This document shows, piece after piece, positions 16,294 to 26,500 of a stretch of 64,000 bases of DNA. Where the stretch lies: positions 331,001-395,000 of the forward strand of contig JAHBUY010000001.1 in assembly GCA_019637795.1 (NCBI GenBank), written 5' to 3'. How positions within the stretch are numbered: position 1 is the first letter of the stretch; each line of letters begins with the position of its first letter. Below the pieces are notes generated by a model. The model did not search any database and was not told where the DNA came from. It saw nothing but the letters and a program-made list of their open reading frames with translations. A program made the position numbers and the translations under genes. Source of the stretch: a bacterium (GTDB lineage Bacteria > Desulfobacterota > Binatia > HRBIN30 > CADEER01).

Positions 16294-17742
16294 ATGTCCG
16301 ACGAGCTCGCCCTCCTCGATGCCACCGCGCAGGCGGAGCTGGTGCGGCGCCGCGAGGCGACGCCGCTAGACCTGGTGGACGCCGCGATCGCCCGCTGCCA
16401 GCGCCTGAATCCGGAGCTCAACGCGGTCACCCTGCCCGCCCTCGAGCAGGCGCGGGCGCGCGCCGCCGCCGCCGATCTGCCGCGCGGGCCGTTCCACGGC
16501 GTGCCCTTCCTGATGAAGGACCTCGGCGGCATCGAGGGCGGGCGCCCCTACACCGCCGGCATGCGCTGCCTGAAGGACGCCAACTGGACCGAGACCACCA
16601 ACGCCTACCTCACCGACAAGCTTCTCGCCGCCGGTCTGGTCATTCTCGGCCGCACCAACACCCCCGAGCTCGGGCTGCTGCCCACCACCGAGCCGGCGGC
16701 GTTCGGCGCGACGCGCAATCCGTGGCAGCCGTCGCACAGCCCCGGCGGGTCGAGCGGCGGCTCGGCGGCGGCGGTCGCGGCCGGCATCGTGCCGGCGGCC
16801 CACGCCAGCGACGGCGGCGGCTCGATCCGCATCCCCGCGGCGCACTGCGGCCTGGTCGGCCTCAAGCCGACGCGCGGCCGCAACTCCTTCGGCCCCGGCG
16901 CCGGCGAGCGCTGGAACGGCTTCTCGTCCGAATTCGTCGTCACCCGCTCGGTGCGCGACGCGGCGGCGCTGCTCGACGTCACCAACGGCGCGATGCCGGG
17001 CGACCCCTACGCGGCGGCGCCGCCGTCGCGCCCGTACACGGCGGCGCTGCAGACGCCGCCGCGCCGCCTGCGCGTCGGGTTGATGCGCAGCGCGCCGCCC
17101 GATCGCGGCTTCGCGCTGCATCCGGAGTGCCGCGCCACCGCCGAGCGCGCCGCGCAGCTCCTCGAATCGCTCGGGCATGTCGTCGAGGTGGCGCATCCGC
17201 CGGCGCTCGACGATGTCGGTCCGCTGCAACAGTTCGTCACCGTGGTCGCCGCCAACATCGCGCGTCTGCTCGACGCCACCGGCGACAAGCTCGGCCGCGC
17301 GCTGACCCCCGACGACGTCGAGCCGCTCACCTGGGCGATCGGCGAACGCGGCCGCCAGCTCTCCGCCGCCCAGCTCCTCGCCGCCCTCGAGGCGGTGCAC
17401 GGCTTCGGCCGCGCCCTCGCGGCGTGGTGGCGGGACGGCTTCGACCTGCTCCTGACCCCGACCACCGCGCAACCGCCGCCGCCGCTCGGGCATCTGTGCT
17501 CGCCGCCCGACCAACCGTTCCTCGGCTTCATGCGCTCCGCGCCCTACGGCGCCTACACCTCGGCCTTCAACCTGTCCGGCCAGCCGGCGATCTCGCTGCC
17601 GCTGGGCTGGACCGCCGACGGTCTTCCGCTCGGCGCCCAGCTCGTCGCCGCCACCGGCGGCGAGGACCTGCTGCTGCAGGTCGCAGCGCAGCTCGAGGAG
17701 GCCGCGCCGTGGGCCGGGCGGCGACCACCGGTCCACGCCTGA
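16294..17742 (+). CDS. Amidase (amidase signature family)
   Basis: 482 residues from ATG 16294 (a GTG six codons upstream is possible). The Ser-cisSer-Lys triad is visible: K75 in FLMKDLGG, S153 in the Gly/Ser-rich [14 protein letters not shown], and S177 in [10 protein letters not shown]. There is no signal peptide, so it is cytosolic. The family hydrolyses linear amides (acylamides, 6-aminohexanoate-type amides) or acts as GatA; absence of gatB/gatC neighbours argues against GatA. Its TGA overlaps the ATG of a tiny lipoprotein gene, and that in turn overlaps an SRPBCC gene, so the three are translationally coupled. It diverges from the PaaK-like operon across the palindromic operator. Confidence 0.9.
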   Translation: MSDELALLDATAQAELVRRREATPLDLVDAAIARCQRLNPELNAVTLPALEQARARAAAADLPRGPFHGVPFLMKDLGGIEGGRPYTAGMRCLKDANWTETTNAYLTDKLLAAGLVILGRTNTPELGLLPTTEPAAFGATRNPWQPSHSPGGSSGGSAAAVAAGIVPAAHASDGGGSIRIPAAHCGLVGLKPTRGRNSFGPGAGERWNGFSSEFVVTRSVRDAAALLDVTNGAMPGDPYAAAPPSRPYTAALQTPPRRLRVGLMRSAPPDRGFALHPECRATAERAAQLLESLGHVVEVAHPPALDDVGPLQQFVTVVAANIARLLDATGDKLGRALTPDDVEPLTWAIGERGRQLSAAQLLAALEAVHGFGRALAAWWRDGFDLLLTPTTAQPPPPLGHLCSPPDQPFLGFMRSAPYGAYTSAFNLSGQPAISLPLGWTADGLPLGAQLVAATGGEDLLLQVAAQLEEAAPWAGRRPPVHA

Positions 17743-17864
17743 TGCCACACGCCGTGCCGCCGCCGCGCCACACGGGCGGGCAAGGTCGCCGCGCGCTCGC
17801 CAGCGCGCTGCTGGGCGCCAGCCTCGCCGGCTGTGGGGCGAGCGCCCCGACGGGCGCGCCGTGA
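17742..17864 (+). CDS. Small 40-residue lipoprotein
   Basis: ATG 17742 overlaps the amidase stop (TGATG), and the TGA at 17862-17864 overlaps the next gene's GTG (GTGA). The peptide has a basic n-region (RHTGGQGRRA), a hydrophobic core ALASALLGASLAG and a lipobox-like SLAGC followed by GASAPTGAP, so the mature lipopeptide would be only about ten residues. Both junctions have the geometry of genuine coupled genes, and the leader is textbook-like. It may be a small membrane-anchored peptide or a vestigial leader whose downstream domain became the separate SRPBCC gene. No homologue is known to me. Confidence 0.55.
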   Translation: MPHAVPPPRHTGGQGRRALASALLGASLAGCGASAPTGAP

Positions 17865-18340
17865 ACGGCATCACCTGGCCGCCGCGTTTCGCGCCGGCCA
17901 ACTGCCCGGTCCACGTCCGCAACGAGCTGGCGATCGCCGCCACGCCGGAACGCGTCTGGCACTGGTTGGTGCGCGCCCCGGACTGGCCGCGCTGGTACGT
18001 CAATGCCGCCGACGTGCGCTTCCTCTCTGGCGCGCCGCCCGATCTCGCCGCCGGCACGCGCTTCCGCTGGCGGACCTTCGGCGTGCGCATCGAGTCGACG
18101 GTGCGCGAGTGGGAGCCGCCGACGCGCCTCGCCTGGGACGCGCGCGGCATCGGCGTCGAGGCCTACCACGCCTGGCTGATCACCCCGACCGCCGACGGCT
18201 GCCACGTGTGCACCGAGGAGACGCAGCACGGCGGCCTGGCGCGCCTCGGCGCCCTGCTCATGCCGCGCCGCATGTGGCGCTACCACCAGATCTGGCTCGA
18301 GAGTCTGCGCGCCCGCGCTCTCAGCGGGCCACCGGCGTGA
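17861..18340 (+). CDS. SRPBCC (START-like) domain protein
   Basis: 159 residues starting at a GTG overlapping the lipoprotein stop. Bet v1/polyketide-cyclase-like pattern: VRNELAIAATPERVWHWLVRAPDWPRWY, then FRWRTFGVRIESTV, TRLAWDARGIG and a C-terminal amphipathic helix (WRYHQIWLESLRARA). These proteins bind hydrophobic ligands in a helix-grip cavity; some are cyclases or hydrolases. It is cytosolic as written, since the hydrophobic leader is in the separate upstream frame. Translational coupling to the amidase suggests a shared substrate. Confidence 0.85.
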   Translation: MNGITWPPRFAPANCPVHVRNELAIAATPERVWHWLVRAPDWPRWYVNAADVRFLSGAPPDLAAGTRFRWRTFGVRIESTVREWEPPTRLAWDARGIGVEAYHAWLITPTADGCHVCTEETQHGGLARLGALLMPRRMWRYHQIWLESLRARALSGPPA

Positions 18341-18358
18341 GCGCGAGGCCGGCGGTCA

Positions 18359-18387
18359 CGCCGCGTCCAGGCTGGGCTGACGCGGCG
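18359..18387 (+). terminator. Hairpin after the SRPBCC gene
   Basis: A 9-bp perfect stem CGCCGCGTC/GACGCGGCG with an 11-base loop, 18 bases after the stop and before the SulP gene. There is no U-tract. It probably separates the two transcription units. Confidence 0.45.
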
Positions 18388-18412
18388 CGCCGCGAGCGCT
18401 AGGGATCCGGCC

Positions 18413-20188
18413 ATGTCCAGCCGCCGCGAATCGCTGCGACCGGTCGCGCGGCAGACCCCGCGCGACGGCGACCTGCCACTCGCCATCGCCATCCGCCGCG
18501 CGCTCGCCAGCGGCTACGACACCGCCGCGCTGCGCGCCGACCTGCTCGCCGGCGCGGTGGTCGGCATCGTCGCGCTGCCGTTGTCCATGGCGCTGGCGAT
18601 CGCCGTCGGGGTGCCGCCGCAGCACGGGCTCTACACCGCCATCGTCGCCGGCGCGATCGCGGCGCTGTGCGGCGGCTCCAAGTTCCAGGTCACGGGACCG
18701 ACGGCGGCGTTCGTCGTCATCCTGGCGCCGATCGTCAGCCGCCACGGCCTCTCCGGCCTGCTCACCGCCGGCCTGCTCGCCGGCGGGTTGCTGGTCGCCA
18801 TGGGCGCCGCCCGCCTCGGCCGCTTCGTCCAGTTCATTCCCTATCCGGTCACCAGCGGCTTCACCGCCGGCATCGCCATCGTCATCGCCACGCTGCAGCT
18901 CAAGGACGTGCTCGGCCTCGCGGTGGCGAAGATGCCCGACCATTTTCCCGACAAGGTGGCGGCGCTGTGGGCGGCGCGTGGCAGCGCCTCGCTCGCCGAG
19001 CTCGCGGTCGCCGCCGCGACCCTGGCGCTGCTGCTCGCCGTGCCGAAGCTGGTGCGCCGGGTCCCGGCGCCGCTGATCGCCCTCGGCGCGATGGCGCTGG
19101 CCGCCTGGGCCCTCGGGCTGCCGGTCGACACCCTCGGCACCCGCTTCCACACCGTGGTCGGCGACCGCACCTTCCCCGGCATCCCGCCGCTGCCGCCGAC
19201 GCCGGCGCTGCCGTGGGGCGCGACGCCCCTGAGCCTCGGCCTGATACGCGAGCTGCTGCCGGCCGCGTTCGCGATCGCCATGCTGGGCGCCATCGAGTCG
19301 CTGCTCTCGGCGGTGGTCGCCGACGGCATGACCGGCAAGCGCCACGATCCCGACGCCGAGCTGGTCGGCCAGGGGCTCGCCAACCTCGTGGCGCCGTTCT
19401 TCGGCGGCATCGCCGCCACCGGCGCGCTGGCGCGCACCGCCACCAGCATCCGCGCCGGCGCCCGCTCGCCGATCGCCGCCCTGGTTCACGCGGCGGTGGT
19501 GCTGGTGTCGATGGTCCTGCTGGCGCCGCTGCTCGCCTACCTGCCGATGGCGTCGCTGGCGGCCCTGCTGCTGCTGGTCGCCTGGAACATGGCCGAGCTG
19601 CGCCACATCGCCCACATGCTGCGTGTCGCGCCGCGCAGCGACGTCTTCGTGCTCGTCGTCTGCCTGGTCCTCACCGTCGTCTTCGACATGGTGGTCGCGG
19701 TGACCGTCGGCATCGTGCTCGCCGCGCTGCTGCTGATGCGGCGCATGGCGGAGATCACCCGCTCGCGCGTCCTGCAGGAGGACGACGGCGGCGAGACCTC
19801 CTACGCCATCCCGCCCGGCGTCGCCCTCTACGAGATCGCCGGCGTGCTGTTCTTCGGCGCCGCCGAACAGGCGATGAAGGCGCTCGGCGCCATCGGCGGC
19901 GACATCAGGGTGGTGGTGCTCGGCCTCGGCCGCGTGTCGGTGATCGACGCCAGCGGCCTGGTGGCGCTCGAGAGCGCGCTCGAGCGGCTGCGGCGCGACC
20001 GCAAGTTCGTCATCATCACCGGCCCGCTGCCCGAGCCGCGGCGCGTCTTCGAGCGCGCCGAGTTGGAGGCCAACCTCGACCACGTGCTGTTCGCCGACGA
20101 CCTGGCGGCCGGCCTGCAGATCGCCGCCGACCTCGCCGCCCTCAACCCGGACTGGAACAGCGCCCGCCTCGGCGCGGCGGCGCCCTGA
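18413..20188 (+). CDS. SulP-family anion transporter with C-terminal STAS domain
   Basis: 591 residues. The N-terminal membrane part has the SulP signature (LRADLLAGAVVGIVALPLSMALAIAVG, FQVTGPTAAFVVIL, PYPVTSGFTAGIAIVI) and about 10-14 membrane spans to residue 430. A STAS domain follows (ALYEIAGVLFFGAAEQ, VSVIDASGLVALESALERLR) near 465-565. The family exchanges sulfate, bicarbonate or dicarboxylates; specificity cannot be set here, and no carbonic anhydrase is adjacent. AGGGAT lies seven bases upstream of the ATG. The STAS switch residue region D-A-S-G is intact. Confidence 0.93.
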   Translation: MSSRRESLRPVARQTPRDGDLPLAIAIRRALASGYDTAALRADLLAGAVVGIVALPLSMALAIAVGVPPQHGLYTAIVAGAIAALCGGSKFQVTGPTAAFVVILAPIVSRHGLSGLLTAGLLAGGLLVAMGAARLGRFVQFIPYPVTSGFTAGIAIVIATLQLKDVLGLAVAKMPDHFPDKVAALWAARGSASLAELAVAAATLALLLAVPKLVRRVPAPLIALGAMALAAWALGLPVDTLGTRFHTVVGDRTFPGIPPLPPTPALPWGATPLSLGLIRELLPAAFAIAMLGAIESLLSAVVADGMTGKRHDPDAELVGQGLANLVAPFFGGIAATGALARTATSIRAGARSPIAALVHAAVVLVSMVLLAPLLAYLPMASLAALLLLVAWNMAELRHIAHMLRVAPRSDVFVLVVCLVLTVVFDMVVAVTVGIVLAALLLMRRMAEITRSRVLQEDDGGETSYAIPPGVALYEIAGVLFFGAAEQAMKALGAIGGDIRVVVLGLGRVSVIDASGLVALESALERLRRDRKFVIITGPLPEPRRVFERAELEANLDHVLFADDLAAGLQIAADLAALNPDWNSARLGAAAP

Positions 20189-20430
20189 GATCCTGCTCGG
20201 CGAGGTGCAACGGTCGCGCTGTTGCCGCGCTTCGTGGCCGTGTGTTCCTCGGCCGCGGAGCGGCCCGGCATCCGGCTCGATGAGGGGCGTCTACATCGAT
20301 CAGACGATGGCGATCGGCGACCCCGGCGATCATGCGCGGGGCATCGTCCGCCGCGAACACAACGGTCAAGCGGCGGGGCCGAGACGAAAGGAGGTCAACG
20401 CGGATCGATCCGTCGGGATCCGACGAGCGC

Positions 20431-20778
20431 TCAGAGCATGAGCACTCGCCGCAGGCGGTCCTCGTAGGCGCGCAGATCCCGAGTCGCGATCCGGCCTATG
20501 GTGCGCTCGATCATTCCACGCTTGATCGTCCGGAGGATGCCGGTCACCACCGATGGCTTCGGAAGACCCGCGACCTTCCATTCGTCCAGTTGGAGATCCC
20601 CCGGCAGCAGGCGAGCCAGGTTGCTCGTGACCGCCGCGACGACAACCTCCTGACGCCCGGCGTGGTACTCATCGCCCGAGAGGATCAAGACGGGGCGTCG
20701 CTTCGCGCCTTCCTCATCGGCAAACACGAAACGAACGAGCGCGATGGCGCCGCGATCACAGGTCGTCGTAGACGGCAT
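20431..20778 (-). CDS. mazF: MazF/PemK-like toxin (endoribonuclease)
   Basis: 115 residues from ATG 20778, which lies inside the end of the antitoxin gene (23-base overlap). The much longer frame upstream is antisense to the antitoxin and is rejected. MazF-fold residues: RGAIALVRFVFADEEGAKRR at the start, PVLILSGDEYHAG, VVVAAVTSNLARLL and SVVTGILRTIKRGMI (the usual conserved Ser/Thr is in this strand). Known members cut mRNA at short motifs until neutralised. The second gene of a two-gene operon with an RHH antitoxin, as expected. The N-terminal Arg of the KRRP loop, needed for catalysis in the family, is present. Confidence 0.88.
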   Translation of the reverse strand: MPSTTTCDRGAIALVRFVFADEEGAKRRPVLILSGDEYHAGRQEVVVAAVTSNLARLLPGDLQLDEWKVAGLPKPSVVTGILRTIKRGMIERTIGRIATRDLRAYEDRLRRVLML

Positions 20779-20995
20779 CGGCGTCGTTCGACCAGAGCTC
20801 TCCGAGCACCGGATCGTCGTCGGCACGCAGGGCGGATGGCGCATCTTCCGCCAACTGCCGCTCGACAGCGCGTCGCACGTACTCCTGGAGCGTGAGGTCA
20901 CGCCTGGCCGCGATCGTCCGAAGCCGCCGGCGCATCGCCTCGGAGAGATCGACCGTGATCCTCGAGCGAGCAGGCCCTCCTCCGGATTTCGCCAT
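20756..20995 (-). CDS. Ribbon-helix-helix antitoxin of the MazF-like pair
   Basis: 79 residues: MAKSGGGPARSRITVDLSEAMRRRL... with an RHH DNA-binding half (ITVDLSEAMRRRLRTIAARRDLTLQEYVRRAVERQLAE) and an acidic tail (DDDPVLGELWSNDADAVYDDL) of the kind that wraps the toxin. It begins at ATG 20995 and overlaps the toxin gene. It would repress its own operon. Two copies of GCCATGGC flank the start, the first including the ATG, and are plausible half-operators. Confidence 0.87.
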   Translation of the reverse strand: MAKSGGGPARSRITVDLSEAMRRRLRTIAARRDLTLQEYVRRAVERQLAEDAPSALRADDDPVLGELWSNDADAVYDDL

Positions 20996-21015
20996 GGCGC
21001 CTTTCTGCCATGGCG
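20991..21015. promoter_or_regulatory. Tandem GCCATGGC palindromes at the toxin-antitoxin promoter
   Basis: GCCATGGCG occurs at 20991-20999 and again at 21007-21015, 16 bases apart (about one and a half helical turns). Each core GCCATGGC is self-palindromic. The first contains the antitoxin start codon. RHH antitoxins usually bind short repeated palindromes at this position, so this is a candidate autoregulatory site. Confidence 0.45.
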
Positions 21016-21634
21016 ATCAGACCGCCGCAAGGACCTGACGCAGCACCTGCCCCTCGCCGTCGGCGCCAGCGGCGGCTGCAGCACCGCGTGGCGGAACCGC
21101 GCGAGCGCGGATTCACGAGAGCACTCCCGCGCGATCACCGCCCGTCTGATCCATTCCGCCTGACACCCGGCCACATAAGGCGCGACGCAGATGCCATTGC
21201 CATCGCAGGTACGGCCGCCATCCTCGTTGCAAGCCGAGCCCGCTTTGCGTTCACCGCCCGCGGGATGCCACCGGCGCGCGAAGGCTCACGCAGCCCGACG
21301 TGATCGAAGGACGATCGCCGTCGTCTCGCACGCTGACCGAGCTTCCCTTCCATCGGGAACCGCCCGTTGGCAGTCGCCCCAGAAGCCTGGCTGGGGGGTC
21401 CTCGACCGCTCGCAGTCGGTGCCGCACGCGGTGGATGTCGCGCGTCACGGCTGGATCGGCGGGCGAACATGCGCCGGCGATCCTCGCCGACGCGGGGCGC
21501 CGGGCGATCCGCTCGGCCAGCGTCACGGTTCGGGCCCGATGCTGCGGCCCCCGACCGCTCGACCGATCGGCGTGCCAATTCGGTGGCGATCGGCCGCCGA
21601 CTGTGCTCTTGCGGGCCTGGGTGAGGAGACAACC
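21016..21634. other. Non-coding gap upstream of CYP153, with a Cys-rich protein remnant
   Basis: No intact gene is found in this 619-base gap. Read on the minus strand, 21142-21240 encodes SACNEDGGRTCDGNGICV followed by PYVAGCQAEW, a fragment typical of Cys-rich repeats in secreted deltaproteobacterial-type proteins. It has no start, no signal peptide and no continuation, so it is a relic. The promoter of the CYP153 gene should lie in the last 150 bases; I see no convincing -35/-10 or sigma-54 element. Confidence 0.45.
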
Positions 21635-22903
21635 ATGACCGACACCACTCCCGTTCCGTCCAAGGGCCAGGCCGGCGCCGATCCCTGGGCGATCCCGCTC
21701 GAGCGCATCGACGTCTCCGACTCCGAGCTGTTCGAGACCGACACCCACTGGGGCTACTTCGAGCGGCTGCGCCGCGAGGACCCGGTGCACTACTGCGCGC
21801 GCAGCGACTTCGGGCCCTTTTGGTCGGTGACCCGCTACGACGACGTCCTGCACGTCGAGAAGCATCCGGAGATCTTCTCCTCGGCGCACAGCATCGTGCT
21901 CGGCGACCCGCCCCCCGAGTTCCCCCTCGAGGCCGGCTTCATCACCATGGACGGCGCCCGACACGACGCGCACCGCAAGGTGGTGCAGCCGGTGGCGGCG
22001 CCGCGCAACATCGGCTTCCTCGAGCCGCTGATGCGGGCCCGCATCGCGGAGATCCTCGACGGGCTGCCGGTCGGCGAGACCTTCGACTGGGTCGATCGCG
22101 TGTCGATCGAGGTGACGACCTGCATGCTCGCGACGCTGTTCGACTTCCCCTACGAGCAGCGCCGCAAGCTGACCTTCTGGTCGGACATGGCGACCGCCAG
22201 CCCCGCCGGCGTCGGCGCCGTCGGCGTCACCGAGGAGGAGCGCCGCGTCGCCCTGATGGAGTGCCTCGAGGTCTTCACGGCGCTGAGGGAGGAGCGCCAG
22301 CACGCGCCGGCCAGCGGTCGCATCGATTTCGTCACCGCCCTGGCGACCGCCGAGGCGACGCGCGGACTGTCGCCGATGGAGTACCTCGGCACGCTGGTGC
22401 TGCTCATCGTCGGCGGCAACGATACGACGCGCAACTCCATCTCCGGCGGCGTCCTCGCCCTCAACCAGCACCCCGACGAGCTCGCCAAGCTGCGCGCCCG
22501 CCCGGAGCTGGTCGCCAACATGGCGAGCGAGATCATCCGCTGGCAGACGCCGCTGGCCTACATGCGCCGCACCGCCACGCGCGACACCGAACTGCGCGGC
22601 AAGCGCATCGCCCGCGGCGACAAGGTGGCGATGTGGTACGTGTCGGCCAACCGCGACGAGGACGTCTTCGCCGAGCCGAACGCCTTCCGCATCGAGCGCG
22701 AGAACGCCCGCGAGCACCTCGCCTTCGGACGCGGCGTCCACTTCTGCATGGGCAGCCGCATCGCCGAGATGCAGCTCCGCGTCCTCTGGGAGGAGATCCT
22801 CGCGCGCTTCCGCGACGTCGAGGTGGTCGGCGAGCCGGTGCGCGTGCGCTCGAACTTCGTCAAGGGCTACAGCCGCCTGCCGGTGCGCGTCCACCGCCAC
22901 TGA
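21635..22903 (+). CDS. cyp153: Cytochrome P450, CYP153-type terminal alkane hydroxylase
   Basis: 422 residues from ATG 21635, with GAGGAG eight bases upstream; the frame open further upstream is not P450. I-helix motif LIVGGNDTTRNS (G260-T265), ExxR in EIIRWQTPLAYMRRTAT, heme loop FGRGVHFCMG with Cys371. The strings IPLERIDVSD, DWVDRVSIE and LATLFDFPYEQRRKLTFWSD are very close to those I recall for CYP153A alkane hydroxylases, so subfamily placement is strong. It hydroxylates medium-chain alkanes or related hydrophobic chains at the terminal carbon, using a ferredoxin and reductase not present in the window. Its products would feed acyl-CoA ligases like those at 1-6 kb. Confidence 0.93.
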   Translation: MTDTTPVPSKGQAGADPWAIPLERIDVSDSELFETDTHWGYFERLRREDPVHYCARSDFGPFWSVTRYDDVLHVEKHPEIFSSAHSIVLGDPPPEFPLEAGFITMDGARHDAHRKVVQPVAAPRNIGFLEPLMRARIAEILDGLPVGETFDWVDRVSIEVTTCMLATLFDFPYEQRRKLTFWSDMATASPAGVGAVGVTEEERRVALMECLEVFTALREERQHAPASGRIDFVTALATAEATRGLSPMEYLGTLVLLIVGGNDTTRNSISGGVLALNQHPDELAKLRARPELVANMASEIIRWQTPLAYMRRTATRDTELRGKRIARGDKVAMWYVSANRDEDVFAEPNAFRIERENAREHLAFGRGVHFCMGSRIAEMQLRVLWEEILARFRDVEVVGEPVRVRSNFVKGYSRLPVRVHRH

Positions 22904-22920
22904 CCACCGAGCGCGAGCGG

Positions 22921-23504
22921 TCACGGCCCGGCGGCGTCGCGGGCGGGGGGTTGGTAGCCCAGTTCCCGTGAGCTATCCGCGCGCCACGCGGCTGGATCGA
23001 GATTGGAGAGCTCGGCCTCGAGCAGTGACGCAGGGATCCGCGAGCACATCACGACGACCCGTCCGTGCCCGGCCGCGACCACCCCATAGCGCGTGCTGAT
23101 GCGCGCGTCGGGGCTCAGCTCCAGCAGGGCCGCCAGCGAGGCCATGTAGGCATCGGCGCCCTCGATCCGCCCGAAGCCGATGCGGCGACGGTCGTCGAGC
23201 GCGAAGTCGTCCGGCAGCGTGGCGCGCACGGCGGCGAGATCGCGCGCCGCGAAGGCACGCACGCACGCCACCAGCGCCGCCGGCATGCGGTGCTCGTCGC
23301 TGCGCAGGTAGCGCGCCAACAGCTCGGCCTCCGCCGCCGCGCTATCGTCGCCATCGAACGCGATGGCGGCGACGACGCGGCCGTCGCCGTCGCCTCGACG
23401 AGCTCGGGCGTCTCGACTGCGGCGGCGTGCGCGAGCAGGCGTCCGACGGTGCGCGTCGCCGCGTTGGGCGGGATGTGCGCTGGATCGGTCTGCCGGGCCG
23501 CGCG
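22921..23504 (-). pseudogene. Decayed C-terminal NTF2/SnoaL unit of the large cyclase-AAA gene
   Basis: Directly beyond the stop of the 23507 frame, the same frame continues as IPPNAATRTVGRLLAHAAA and ETPELVEATAT, resembling the FANAATRFNERFVRAW start of an internal repeat in that protein. Near 23380-23400, in a GCCGTC repeat, the homology jumps one frame to VVAAIAFDGDDSAAAEAELL, VACVRAFAARDLAAVRATL and GADAYMASLAALLELSPDARI, which match the internal units. So one TGA plus one frameshift separate a fifth repeat from the gene. The tail ends at TGA 22921. It is a true decay product, a sequencing error, or (less likely) a separate gene starting at an internal Met. Confidence 0.62.
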
Positions 23505-26500
23505 TCACTCGGGCGCGGCGGCGGCCGCCTGCAGCTCGGCGAAGCGCGCCCGCGCCAAGGCGAGTTGATCGACGTCGTAGACGTCGATGCGGGTGAACCG
23601 CCACTGCGCGTCCAGCTCGATGACGGCGACGAACGCGAGCGCGAAGGCGCCTCCTTCGCGCGAGCCGGCGAGGGCGATCTCCGCCAGGATGCCCCGCGCG
23701 CAGCCGCGGACGTGCGTCTGGCGGGCGACGATGTCCGGGGCGAGGTCGAGCCAGACGCGGACGTTGTTCTCCACCCACTGGTCGGCGCCGCGCGTCGTAC
23801 CGAGGCCGGTGAGGCGGCGGTGATCGTGCTCGACCAGGGTCGGCGCGCAGAGCGCCGCGACGCCCGCCCAGTCGCGGGCGGCGACGCCCTGGATGAATCG
23901 GGTCACCACGCCGCCGTGGACCGCCCCCTCGCCCGCATCGTAGCGGCGATCGAGCTCCGCGTGGGCGGCGTCGACGGCGTCGGGATCGAAGAGGACGACG
24001 AAGGCGCTGCGCCCCTCGGCGTCGACCTCGTCGAGGCCGAGATACTCGATGGCCAGCGCCCCGCCGCTACCGCCGACCTCGCCCTCGTAGACGATGTGGC
24101 TGAGCGCCAGCCGTTCGCCGCGCGTGGCCAGCGGCCGGATGGCGAAGCGACTGCCCGGCACGTCGAAGAGGAAGCGGAGCTGCGCCATCGACGAGTCCGC
24201 CGGCAACTGCATCTGCATCAGCCGGCGGCGGTCATCGGCGCAGTGCGGCGGCGGATGCAGCGCCAGGATCGCCTGCCAGTCGCCGGCGCGCCAGGCGCGC
24301 ACGAAGCGCTCGTTGAAGCGCGTCGCGGCGTTGGCGAAGGGGTCGGCGGGAGACGATCGCGGCGACGGCCGCTCGCCCGCGTCCGTGCTCCCGTCGCGGC
24401 GGTCGAGCAGCGCGTCGAAGCGGGCGAAGGCCTCGTCCTCGCCGTCGACATCGAACAGCTCCCAGTGCGTGATCCGACCGTCGTCGCCGCAGCGCCAGAG
24501 GACCAGGCACTCGCCCTCGAAGGCGCCGCCGCTCTCGCGGTCGAGGCCGGTGAACAGTCGCCGCAGGAGCAGCGCCGCGGGGTGCGACGCGAGGACATCG
24601 ACTTCACGGCCATGATGCGCCTCGCCGACCGCGAGCCAGGCATCGACGTGCCGCAGCGCGGCCGGCAGGCCGCGCGCCGACCACGTCCCGAGCAGCCGGT
24701 GATCGGCGAGCTCGACATCGGCCGCCAGCGCCGAGGCGATGCGCCCGCGCTCCAGGGGCCCGGTCATCAGAGCGAGCGATCGGGCGACCGCCGCGGCGCG
24801 ATCGCGTTCACGCCCCTCGGGCAGCAGCGCCGCGTAGCGCTCGTAGAGGCGCGCGACGGCGTCGCCGAGCCGGTCCGGGGCGTAGGTTTCGAAGACGCCG
24901 CAGCGGCCGGCGGCGTCGACCTCGACGACCCCGACGTGCTCCATCTCGTAGGCGCCGACGTCGAAGGCGCCACCGGCGGCGCCGCTGGCGCTCACCCGGC
25001 GGCGGAGGAGCGCGAGGTCGTCGCCGAGCGTCGCCAACGGCTCGACCCGGAACGACAGACCGGGAATGCGCATCATGCGCCGGCTCGACTCGAGCTGGCC
25101 CTGGCGCCCGTAGGCGGCCTCGGTCGGGTGGTCGACGCTCTCCATCGCCTCGCCGAGCAGCGCATCGACGGCATCGAGGTCGCGTGCCGCGAAGGCGGCC
25201 TCGGTGCGTGCCATCATCGCGGTGGCGCGGTTGGCGCGAACGCGGCGCATCGGCGCGACGCCGGCAGGCGCGCGCCGCGGCGCCACCGTCGCATCGGCCG
25301 CCACGGCGCCGCCCTCCCACTCGCGCGGTCGCGCCCGTTCCGCCAGCAGCGTCGCGCCCTTCGTCTCCCACAGCGCGATGGCGCGTCGCTCCTCGGCGGC
25401 GGCGTCGGCGGGACGACCGGCGGCACGCAGCGCGGCGGCGAGCACCCGGCGAGCGTCGGCGTGATCGAGCAGCGCGTCGGTGGCGGCGGCGATGGCCACC
25501 GCGGCCCGCGCCAGCTCGATCGCCGCGGCGTGCTCGCCGCGTCGCGCCAGGACCTCGGCGCGGGCGCCGTGCCAGGCGATGGCGGCCTGCAGATCGTCCC
25601 CGGCGAGCGCTTCGCTCTCGTGCGCCAGCGCCTCGGCCTCGGCGGCGCGGTCGCCGGCGAGCAGCGCCCGCGCCAGCAGCGCCCCGGCGCGAGCGGCGTC
25701 GATGCCGAGGCCGAGCGCGCGCAGACCATCATAGGCGCTGCGCAGCCGGCGTTCGGCGCCGGCGGCATCGCCTTCGAGCAGGTCGACGCGGCCGGCGAAG
25801 ACGTCGCACTCGTGCAGGCGATGGGCGATGCCGAGGTCCTCGACCATCTGGCGCGCGCCGGCGAGCATGCGCCGCGCCGCGGCGGTGCGGCCGCGCAGCG
25901 CCTCCAGGACGCCCTGGCAGCTCAACGCCACCGCCTCCACCGCCGGCGCGCCCTGGGTGATGCGCAGGACGCGCACGACGTCGAGGCAGCGGCCGCTGGC
26001 GCGGGGCACCGGGCTCGGCCCCCAGAGCGCGGCCAGCGGCGCCCCGGCGAGCACCGCATTGGCGCGGCGGCGGTCGCCGGCGCGGCGCGCCGCGGCGAGC
26101 GCCGTATCGAGCGCCGCCTCGCAGGCGCCGACCTGGCCGAGGCGCGCCAGCGCCTGGGCGTGCACGGAATGGGCTTTGGCCTCGCCGGCGGCATCGTCGA
26201 CCGCCGCCAGGGTGGCCGCCGCGGCGGCCACCGCGGCGGCGGTCGCCTGCAGCGCCTGCGGCGCGGTGAGGACGGTGAGCTGGCCGGCGAAGCAGGTGTG
26301 CCAGGCGGCGAGGCGGGAATTGGCGGCGCGGGGGCGGAGGGGGATCGCATCGTCCGCGGCGCCTGCCGGCTCCGCCCCCGGTCCCGGCGCCGACGCGACG
26401 AGCCGCTGCAGCTCGGCGATCGCCTGCGCCGCCGGTCCCACGTCGCCGGCCGACAGCAGCGCCTCGCACCAGTCCAGCAGCAGATCGGCGCGGCCTGGGT

